Notes under the pieces: generated by a model
What the model was told of the DNA's origin: nothing
Seen by the model: only the letters and a program-made list of their open reading frames with translations
The model's database searches: none
From: JANYJA01 sp038229055
Lineage (GTDB): Bacteria; Acidobacteriota; Terriglobia; Bryobacterales; Bryobacteraceae
Reading direction: 5' to 3'
DNA: 18,761 nucleotides
NCBI GenBank assembly: GCA_038229055.1
Contig: JBBROU010000102.1
Coordinates: 1 to 18,761 of the forward strand
Shown: one piece after another, positions 13,437 through 18,761 of the stretch
Numbering within the stretch: position 1 is the stretch's first letter
How the letters are laid out: every line of letters starts with the position of its first letter
Program-made: the position numbers and the translations under genes

Positions 13437-16190
13437 ATGCGTTCTTGGTTTTCCCTATTGCTTCTGACGAGCGCGTGGGCGCAGTATGGTTACGCCCAGA
13501 CTGACGTCGATATTCCTTACCAGAAGTTCACTCTTTCCAATGGGTTGACGCTGATCGTTCACGAGGATCACAACGCGCCGATCGTCTCCGTGAATACCTG
13601 GTATCACGTTGGATCGAAAAACGAAAAGGCGGGAAAAACCGGATTCGCGCACCTGTTCGAGCACCTGATGTTCGGAGGCAGTGAGAATTTCAAGGGAAGC
13701 TTCATCAAGGCCGCGGAGAAGGTGGGCGCGACCACGTTGAACGGGACCACGAACTCGGACCGTACCAACTATTTCGAGACGGTGCCGACCTCGGCGCTCG
13801 ATTACACGCTCTGGCTGGAGTCGGACCGCATGGGGCACTTGCTTGGCTCGTTCGACAAAGGCGTGCTGGATCAACAGCGCGGCGTGGTGCAAAACGAAAA
13901 GCGGCAGGGCGAGAACCAACCCTATGGCTTGGTATTCGATTTAATTACGCACAACACTTATCCCGCGGGGCATCCCTATTCGTGGACGACGATCGGGTCA
14001 ATGGACGACTTGAATGCGGCGTCATTGGACGATGTGAAGGATTGGTTCCGAACGTACTACGGCCCTTCGAACACGGTGCTGGTGATCGCCGGCGATATCG
14101 ACGCGAAGACCGCCAAAGCCAAGGTGGAGAAGTATTACGGCGATATCCCGCCCGGGCCGCCCGTGGCTCACCAGGAAGTCTGGATCGCCAAGATGACCGG
14201 CACACACCGGCAGCGTCTGCAGGACCGCGTTCCTCAAGAGCGCATCTATAAAGTGTGGAATGTGCCGCCGGCTTTCACTCCGGATTCGGATTTCCTGGAT
14301 TTGGCGACCGATGTTTTATCGGAAGGCAAAACTTCCCGGCTGTACAAGCGGCTCGTCTACGACGATCAGGTGGCGACCGACGCCGGCGCGGGCATCAGCG
14401 CGGGCGAGATCTCCGGTCAGGTCTACGTTCAATCGTCGGCGCGGCCCGGTCAGAGTTTGGCAAAAGTGGAAACCGATATTGACGAAGAAATGGCGCGCTT
14501 CATCAAGGACGGGCCGACGGCGGAAGAGTTGCAGCGCGTGAAGACGCAGTACATGGCGAACAAGATTCGCGGATTGCAGCGGTCCGGCGGCTTCGGGGGC
14601 AAGTCCGACGCCCTGGCACGCTCGGAGGTGTTCACCCGCAATCCGGACGCCTGGAAGATCAGCATGAAACGCATTCAGGCGGCGACGGCCGAAGATGTGC
14701 GCGGGGCCGCGGCCCGGTGGCTATCCGACGGCGTTTACGTGCTCGAGGTAGTTCCGTTCCCCGACTATAAGGCGGCCACGGCCGGCTTCGACCGGAAAAC
14801 TGCACCCGCGCTCACCGCGCCGCCCGAGTTGAAGCTTCCGAAGTTGCAGCACCTCACGCTGTCCAATGGGCTGAAGGTCATCCTGGCTGAGCGCCATGAG
14901 CTTCCGTTGGTGAGCCTGTGGCTGACTACGGACGCGGGTTTCGCCGCGGACCAGTTCGCGATTCCCGGCACGGCGAACCTTGCCACCGGCATGCTGACGA
15001 GCGGGACGAAGACGCGCAACGCGTTGCAAATCAGCGATCAGGTAGCGACGCTCGGTGCTGAGCTCGATGCGCAAGCGAATTTGGACCGGTCGGTGGTGCA
15101 TCTTTCGACGTTGAAGGCGAATCTGGATCCATCGCTCAATCTGTTCGCCGACGTGATTCTGAACCCTTCGTTCCCGGAAGCCGATTTCGACCGGCAGAAG
15201 AAGCGGCAGCTTGCTGGGATCCAGCGGGAGAAGGCGGACCCGGTGTCGGTAGCGATGCGTGTAATGCCGGCGCTGGTATATGGCAAGGGACACCCGTATG
15301 GTTTTCCGATGAGCGGTTCGGGCTCGGAAGCGGATCTCGCCAAGATCACTCGTGCGGATCTGGTTCAGTTTCATGAGAAGTGGTTTCATCCGAACAATGC
15401 GACGCTGGTGATTGTCGGAGATGCAACTCTTGCGGACATGGGTCCGAGGCTAGAGAAGTTGTTTTCTCAGTGGAAGCCGGCTAAGGTTCCGTCCAAGAAC
15501 ATTGGGACGGTTAATGCGCCGCAGAAGTCTTCGGTGTATCTGATCGACCGGCCGGGCGCGCAGCAGACCATGATCGTGACCGGGAACATCGCTCCTCCGA
15601 AGAACAATCCGCAAGAGGTGGCAATCGGGGTGATGAACGACGTTCTCGGAGGAACATTCAGTTCCCGCCTGAACATGAATCTGCGCGAGGACAAGCACTG
15701 GTCCTATGGGGCGCATGCAACGCTGCCGCCCGCGGTGGGCCAGCGCGCTTTGATTGCGTATGCACCGGTGCAGACCGACAAGACCAAGGAATCGATGGCG
15801 GAGATGAGCAAGGAAATGCGCGGCATTGTGGGCGATAAGCCGATCACCGCGGACGAGATGAAGATGGCGCAGGATGCCGAAACGCTGAAGCTTCCTGGCT
15901 CTTACGAGACGATGGACGCGGTAGGGGGTTCGATCCGCAACATCGTGCAATTCGGGCTGCCCGAAGACTATTACGAGAAATACGCCGGCCGTGTGATGGC
16001 GCTGAAGAGCTCGGATGTAAAGGATGCGGCGGAAGTGGTGGTGCATCCCAACAGTCTGGTGTGGGTGGTGGTCGGCGACCGCGGCAAGATCGAATCAGGT
16101 GTACGGGAGCTTGGTATCGGCGATGTCCAGGTGATCGATACCGACGGCAAACCGGTGGGCGGCTCGGCACCCCCGAGTTCCGTACAGTAG
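13437..16190 (+). CDS. Secreted M16 family metallopeptidase with tandem domains
   Basis: A 917-residue pitrilysin-type zinc peptidase with signal peptide (about 1-20, ending YGYAQ), probably periplasmic. The first M16 half has the inverted zinc motif H72-LFE-H76 with catalytic Glu75 (GFAHLFEHLMFGG) and distal zinc ligand Glu154 (VVQNEKRQGEN). The partner lobe begins around AGDIDAKTAKAKVEKYYGDIP. The second half starts near residue 466 with another SNGLKVILAE strand, but where HxxEH should be it reads GTANLATGML, so it is catalytically dead. Further on, LREDKHWSYGAHA carries the R...Y pair that shapes the substrate pocket in this family. This active-inactive pairing is standard for M16B two-domain proteins. 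Start ATG 13437 has AAGGAG about 8 nt upstream. The hydrolase gene follows after 19 nt. Confidence 0.95.
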   Translation: MRSWFSLLLLTSAWAQYGYAQTDVDIPYQKFTLSNGLTLIVHEDHNAPIVSVNTWYHVGSKNEKAGKTGFAHLFEHLMFGGSENFKGSFIKAAEKVGATTLNGTTNSDRTNYFETVPTSALDYTLWLESDRMGHLLGSFDKGVLDQQRGVVQNEKRQGENQPYGLVFDLITHNTYPAGHPYSWTTIGSMDDLNAASLDDVKDWFRTYYGPSNTVLVIAGDIDAKTAKAKVEKYYGDIPPGPPVAHQEVWIAKMTGTHRQRLQDRVPQERIYKVWNVPPAFTPDSDFLDLATDVLSEGKTSRLYKRLVYDDQVATDAGAGISAGEISGQVYVQSSARPGQSLAKVETDIDEEMARFIKDGPTAEELQRVKTQYMANKIRGLQRSGGFGGKSDALARSEVFTRNPDAWKISMKRIQAATAEDVRGAAARWLSDGVYVLEVVPFPDYKAATAGFDRKTAPALTAPPELKLPKLQHLTLSNGLKVILAERHELPLVSLWLTTDAGFAADQFAIPGTANLATGMLTSGTKTRNALQISDQVATLGAELDAQANLDRSVVHLSTLKANLDPSLNLFADVILNPSFPEADFDRQKKRQLAGIQREKADPVSVAMRVMPALVYGKGHPYGFPMSGSGSEADLAKITRADLVQFHEKWFHPNNATLVIVGDATLADMGPRLEKLFSQWKPAKVPSKNIGTVNAPQKSSVYLIDRPGAQQTMIVTGNIAPPKNNPQEVAIGVMNDVLGGTFSSRLNMNLREDKHWSYGAHATLPPAVGQRALIAYAPVQTDKTKESMAEMSKEMRGIVGDKPITADEMKMAQDAETLKLPGSYETMDAVGGSIRNIVQFGLPEDYYEKYAGRVMALKSSDVKDAAEVVVHPNSLVWVVVGDRGKIESGVRELGIGDVQVIDTDGKPVGGSAPPSSVQ

Positions 16191-16209
16191 GTTTGGATCA
16201 GACGACACG

Positions 16210-16953
16210 TTGACCAGCAAAGAGCAGGTGCTCGACATTCCGGCGCCCCCGGCCGATGCGCGCATTCTTTATGGCCACGGCGAGTATCGGTTCGGGGATC
16301 TGCGGGTGCCCGCGGGAAGCGGGTCGCATCCAGTCGCGCTCGTGATCCACGGCGGATTCTGGCGCGCGGTACGGAATCTGGATTACATCGGGCACTTATG
16401 CGCAGCCCTGACGCGACTCGGCGTTGTCACCTGGAACGTGGAATACCGTCGCATCGGCCACGCCGGCGGCGGATGGCCGGGAACGTTTGAAGACGTTCTT
16501 GCCGCGGCGGAATTTCTCAAAAAACTTCCGTGTGAACTCGATATGACGAGGGTGTGCGCGGTTGGCCATTCTGCCGGCGGTCACCTGGCGCTGTGTCTGG
16601 CCAAAAGGTTTCCGCCACTGCAAACTGCAATTTCACTGGGCGGCGTCTGTAATCTGGATGAAGCTTGGGATTGGCGGCTCGGCGACGGAGTGGTGGAACA
16701 GTTCCTGCACGGAAATAGGGACTTAGTGCGTGAAGCTTCGCCCCGGCAACTTCTGCCAATTGGCAAGCAACAGATTATTATGCATGGAACACAAGATGAC
16801 ACCGTGCCCTATGCAATGGCTTGCGACTACGTCGAAGCGGCTTGCGCGGCGGGCGACGATGCGCGGCTGGTTACGGTTGAAGGCGGCGATCACTTTGATG
16901 TGGTCCTACCTGGCTTTGCCGAGCGCATCATGACAGCTTGGTTACTTCCCTAA
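16210..16953 (+). CDS. Alpha/beta hydrolase, kynurenine-formamidase/BD-FAE-like esterase
   Basis: A 247-residue cytoplasmic-looking serine hydrolase. The oxyanion-hole motif HGGFW (47-51) is followed by the nucleophile elbow GHSAGG with Ser121, then Asp196 in HGTQDDTVP and His228 in EGGDHFDV, giving a complete triad. The HGG[FY]W plus GHSAGGHLA combination is typical of kynurenine formamidase-like and related small-ester hydrolases. No other tryptophan catabolism gene is nearby, so the substrate is open. The start is uncertain: TTG 16210 gives the longest protein and lacks a good ribosome site; GTG 16225 or 16228-region starts are possible. It lies 19 nt after the M16 gene and is likely co-transcribed. 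Confidence 0.85.
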   Translation: MTSKEQVLDIPAPPADARILYGHGEYRFGDLRVPAGSGSHPVALVIHGGFWRAVRNLDYIGHLCAALTRLGVVTWNVEYRRIGHAGGGWPGTFEDVLAAAEFLKKLPCELDMTRVCAVGHSAGGHLALCLAKRFPPLQTAISLGGVCNLDEAWDWRLGDGVVEQFLHGNRDLVREASPRQLLPIGKQQIIMHGTQDDTVPYAMACDYVEAACAAGDDARLVTVEGGDHFDVVLPGFAERIMTAWLLP

Positions 16954-17254
16954 GCCCGTGCTAGGCTGAAGCTAGTTAAGTTAGTTTCTCTCGCGGCCCC
17001 GCTGCCCCTCTTCCTGTTTTTCACTCTGGTAATAACTCTCTCGGATCACCACGCTGTTGGCTGAGTGAGAGTTATTCAAGGAGGTCCAGCTTTAGCGATT
17101 CAGGCCCTGATTCTCAGTGAACTGATCGGCAGCTCCAGCTTCGTCGAAAAGATCGCGAACCTGTCGCGGATGCACTTTATCCAACAAGGTGGAGAGTTCG
17201 CCTATCTGCTGCTGCACGACCCGGAATTTCGGGTAGTGGGTCAGTTTGAGATTT
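16954..17254. other. About 300 bp without a confident gene
   Basis: The left half is pyrimidine-rich and contains the inverted repeat described separately. From 17092 both strands are open. The plus strand can be read from a GTG at 17065 to a stop at 17274 (69 residues). The minus strand can be read down to a TAA at 17092-17094 with a protein-like sequence ending DLFDEAGAADQFTENQGLNR. Neither has a convincing ribosome site plus start codon, and an AAGGAGG at 17078-17084 has no start codon at usable distance. It may hold a decayed gene or a very small one. No RNA gene was recognised. Confidence 0.4.
17031..17076. repeat. Perfect 10-nt inverted repeat
   Basis: AATAACTCTC (17031-17040) and GAGAGTTATT (17067-17076) are exact reverse complements separated by 26 nt. 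They are AT-richer than their surroundings. The element could be a hairpin ending the hydrolase transcript (no T-run follows), paired operator half-sites, or small-element termini. It is the strongest inverted repeat seen in a gene-free part of the window. Confidence 0.45.
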
Positions 17255-17812
17255 CTACTTTGGGGTCCACCTAAAAAGCTTTCCAGTGTTCGGATCAAAT
17301 AATCCCGTGAATTCGTATACAATTTTTCTGGGAAACGGCCATAAACCGTAGTACGAAATTGAGACCTTTGCCTCAGCCTTCGACATGGGAACAACGACAC
17401 CGGCACCGTGGCATCTGGCGGTCATGCGGCCCTTTGGCCAAAGCACGCCGCGAGTCGCGTCCGCATACTCATAGCCAAAGCCTTTAATTTCCAGGTTCCC
17501 GGATAGGGACTTTATGTCAGCTATCTCGCACACATATTTCACGTGGAAAATGGGCACCAAGCTTTCGTTCGTAATCTCGTAAGGAATTGAGTACGGGTCA
17601 TCGCTTTCTAGTGGAACGGGTGTTTGAACTGATGGGGGCTGAAGAAATGGCAGAAGCGCGGAAATCGTCGCTAGGGACGACAGGGCTAGGGCGAGAATCT
17701 TTAGACATTTTACGAGAAACCGGCGTTTGGTGGGTGGAGAACTGCTTACCGCCAACCCTGGTTTTGGCTGTTCTGGGTTTTGCTTATTTCGTCCTCGTTT
17801 CCCTCCAGACAT
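17255..17812 (-). CDS. Membrane-anchored protein of unknown function
   Basis: A 185-residue protein not assigned to a named family. A basic, proline-rich cytoplasmic N-terminus (1-35, with MSGGKRGRNK) is followed by one transmembrane helix (about 36-58). An external domain of about 125 residues has beta-type character: YEITNESLVPIFHVKYVCEI, then NLEIKGFGYEY and SISYYGLWPF, with two cysteines at 95 and 134 that might pair. It resembles the short anchored beta-sandwich proteins frequent in Solibacter-like genomes. The start is ambiguous: ATG 17812 precedes the basic N-terminus; in-frame ATGs at 17833 and 17857 would overlap the divergent gene starting at 17832. Lower GC than the operon genes suggests an accessory origin. 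Confidence 0.7.
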   Translation of the reverse strand: MSGGKRGRNKQNPEQPKPGLAVSSSPPTKRRFLVKCLKILALALSSLATISALLPFLQPPSVQTPVPLESDDPYSIPYEITNESLVPIFHVKYVCEIADIKSLSGNLEIKGFGYEYADATRGVLWPKGRMTARCHGAGVVVPMSKAEAKVSISYYGLWPFPRKIVYEFTGLFDPNTGKLFRWTPK

Positions 17813-17831
17813 AATGTGGGATAATCGTATC

Positions 17832-18086
17832 ATGCCTAGCCGTTCAAGCAAATCCAAAGATCACGATTTCACCCGAACCGCTTTGCGCGTTGTCGAACAG
17901 GCCATCGGGGAGCAGTGGGACGGATCGCCACTGCCAGATAAAGACGCTGGCAAGAATCCGGCGGCGGTCGCACTGGGGAAGCTCGGCGGCGCTAAGGGCG
18001 GCGCGGCGAGGGCGGCAGCGCTATCACCTCGGAAGCGGTCTGCGATTGCGAAGAAGGCGGCGGCGGCCCGCTGGAAGAAGGGTTAG
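17832..18086 (+). CDS. Small basic GG-KGG / AAAARW protein
   Basis: An 84-residue, Lys/Arg/Ala-rich protein. After a polar N-terminus (1-45) comes the conserved core ALGKLGGAKGGAARA (48-62), then LSPRKRSAIAKKAAAARWKK (65-83). This pattern is found in many small bacterial proteins, sometimes labelled histone-H1-like, whose role is not established; nucleic-acid binding is an inference from charge. ATG 17832 was chosen because the polar basic N-terminus starts there; an in-frame ATG at 17814 is possible. It is divergent from the membrane protein gene (starts 19 nt apart) and convergent with the PIN gene, whose last 95 nt overlap it on the opposite strand. A GATAAT at 17820-17825 close to the ATG hints at a very short leader. 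Confidence 0.72.
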   Translation: MPSRSSKSKDHDFTRTALRVVEQAIGEQWDGSPLPDKDAGKNPAAVALGKLGGAKGGAARAAALSPRKRSAIAKKAAAARWKKG

Positions 18087-18552
18087 GATGAATCAATTCC
18101 ACCTCTAGGTTCATTTGGGATTGCATTTCTTTCATAGCCTGTGATTCGGACCTCAATACAAGCCCCGGTATCCCATCGAAGTGACTGAAGTTGTTAGATA
18201 TAAGCGGGATTGAATGGCGAATTGCACACGCGGCTATCCAGAGATCATTCGCCGCCACCGTTTTACCGCGAGACTCGCATGCTGATTTTATTTCAGCGTA
18301 TTTCCGGCACACGGTCTCGTCATACGGAACGATAGTGACCGACCTCAACCTGTCTTTAAGATTGGAGATCCGATGATCTCCCCAATTCTTTTTATAGGCC
18401 CCGAAATACAACTCTCCGACGGTGATGAACGAAACCGTGATGAGTTTGCCGTCGACGTGTGGGCGGTACAGTGCCGCGTAGCCACTCCCGTTCATTAGGT
18501 ACGAGAAAACGTCTGTATCGACCAAGACTGCCTCTTGGGCCGAATCCGTCAC
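17992..18552 (-). CDS. PIN-domain (VapC-like) ribonuclease toxin with extended C-terminus
   Basis: A 186-residue protein whose first ~133 residues form a PIN domain, the metal-dependent RNase fold of type II VapC toxins. Acidic residues are Asp12 (and Asp14) in VLVDTDVFSYL, Glu47 in TVGELYFGA, Asp103 in AANDLWIAACA and Asp126 in NNFSHFDGIPG. All four expected positions are occupied, so catalytic competence is likely. Residues 134-186 are a low-complexity Pro/Ser tail beyond the normal family end, encoded antisense to the 3' end of the small basic protein gene. The GTG start (18552-18550) overlaps the TGA of an upstream minus-strand frame (GTGA), the coupling expected for antitoxin-toxin pairs. 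That upstream gene is broken by an insertion element. Confidence 0.88.
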   Translation of the reverse strand: MTDSAQEAVLVDTDVFSYLMNGSGYAALYRPHVDGKLITVSFITVGELYFGAYKKNWGDHRISNLKDRLRSVTIVPYDETVCRKYAEIKSACESRGKTVAANDLWIAACAIRHSIPLISNNFSHFDGIPGLVLRSESQAMKEMQSQMNLEVELIHPNPSSSGPPPPSSQSQTASEVIALPPSPRRP

Positions 18553-18620
18553 TGCCGTTCCCGCTCCCGCTCCCGTGATTCATATATGCCCGCGATGAAG
18601 TCATCCACCTCGTCATCTGC
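18549..18620 (-). pseudogene. 3' remnant of the probable cognate antitoxin gene
   Basis: On the minus strand the frame from 18620 to the TGA at 18549-18551 reads ADDEVDDFIAGIYESRERER then RQ, an acidic-then-arginine-rich ending like a small antitoxin C-terminus. Its stop overlaps the toxin start. Upstream, at 18621, the sequence changes to an IS21-like end and the frame hits a TGA within 12 nt (18630-18632). Only 23 codons remain, with a GTG at 18606-18608 as the only obvious internal start. The 5' part is either beyond the element, outside the window, or lost. The antitoxin family could not be identified; assignment rests on position and coupling. Confidence 0.6.
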
Positions 18621-18624
18621 TGAG

Positions 18625-18670
18625 TTCGATCATCTAAATTGGCCCACTTCGATCGTCTGATTTGGCCCAC
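18625..18670 (+). repeat. Tandem 23-nt terminal repeats of the IS21-like element
   Basis: Units 18625-18647 and 18648-18670 are directly adjacent and agree at 20 of 23 positions (differences at unit positions 8, 12 and 14). Both start TTCGATC and end TTGGCCCAC. IS21-family ends carry such repeated transposase-binding sites. Confidence 0.75.
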
Positions 18671-18700
18671 CCTGTAAACCCCGGATGAAACGATTCCGGG

Positions 18701-18761
18701 ATGGACAGGAGAGTCAAAGTGGAACTATTCGAGCAGATCCGGCTGGCGCACGCCGCCGGAG
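18701..18761 (+). CDS. istA: IS21-family transposase IstA, N-terminal fragment
   Basis: Twenty codons to the window edge read MDRRVKVELFEQIRLAHAAG. This matches the conserved N-terminus of IS21 IstA, where a VELFEQIR segment precedes the DNA-binding helix-turn-helix. IstA is the DDE transposase that acts with the IstB ATPase. The start may be ATG 18701 or GTG 18719; AGGAGAG at about 18707-18713 suits the latter. The remaining gene, including the DDE residues, is outside the window. Confidence 0.7.
   Translation, partial: MDRRVKVELFEQIRLAHAAG

Larger units (their letters stand above)
18621..18761 (+). mobile_element. IS21-family insertion sequence, left end (runs off the window)
   Basis: The element appears to begin at TGAG (18621). 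It shows tandem terminal repeats (18625-18670) containing TTGGCCCAC, then a short leader and the start of an IstA-like transposase reading toward the right edge. Multiple terminal repeats and an outward-adjacent istA are typical of IS21. The boundary is inferred from where the antitoxin frame breaks off; the right end, istB and any target duplication are outside the window. Confidence 0.7.

Noticed and set aside
14721..15389. 222-codon open frame on the minus strand
   Set aside because: Antisense shadow of the M16 peptidase second domain; Arg/Gln/Leu-rich and without family features.
17078..17084. AAGGAGG, a textbook ribosome-binding site on the plus strand
   Set aside because: No ATG, GTG or TTG lies 4-12 nt downstream; the only plus-strand start nearby (GTG 17065) is upstream of it, so the match is probably chance.
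18392..18670. 92-codon minus-strand frame across the toxin start and IS end
   Set aside because: It crosses the IS boundary and is out of frame with both the antitoxin remnant and the toxin; Gly/Arg/Ser-rich shadow.
1..18761. CRISPR array, tRNA or rRNA genes
   Set aside because: No regularly spaced repeats of CRISPR type, no cloverleaf-like segment ending in a T-arm pattern and no rRNA-like sequence were seen on either strand by eye.

Overview
The window is GC-rich, densely packed bacterial chromosome. The gene set fits a soil Acidobacteriota member of the Bryobacterales/Solibacter type: a DUF2934 protein, a tannase-family esterase beside a haem/copper oxidase-like protein, an alginate-export porin, a HAF-repeat secreted protein, a small GG-KGG basic protein and an IS21-type element. 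This assignment is inferred from gene content only. Lnt, a SPOR protein and a beta-barrel porin imply a Gram-negative envelope.

Left part (1-1886): the proline-rich 3' end of an upstream gene, a somewhat AT-richer gene with a HEPN-like RN-x4-H motif (150-815), lexA, and a convergent DUF2934 gene. Next (2033-7147) comes a tight five-gene same-strand run: NfeD-type membrane serine protease, slipin, SPOR-domain membrane protein, lipoyl synthase (lipA) and apolipoprotein N-acyltransferase (lnt). Gaps are at most 16 nt and two junctions overlap, so it is probably one envelope-maintenance and lipoylation operon. It is followed by a secreted HAF-repeat protein and an alginate-export-type outer-membrane protein.

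Centre (9661-12629, minus strand): a tannase/feruloyl esterase gene followed by a c-type cytochrome fused to a PHM-like copper monooxygenase module that keeps all six expected copper ligands. A promoter-like element whose -35 lies in a perfect palindrome sits upstream. Then a zinc-ribbon membrane protein (minus) is divergent from a large secreted two-domain M16 metallopeptidase (plus), which is followed at 19 nt by an alpha/beta hydrolase.

Right part (16954-18761) is an accessory zone: about 300 bp without a confident gene but with a strong inverted repeat, a membrane-anchored protein of unknown function, a small basic GG-KGG protein, and a PIN-domain (VapC-like) toxin. The gene that overlaps the toxin start, its probable antitoxin, survives only as a 23-codon 3' remnant cut by an IS21-family insertion whose left end and istA start run off the window. 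This disrupted toxin-antitoxin pair and the haem/copper fusion protein are the most interesting items.
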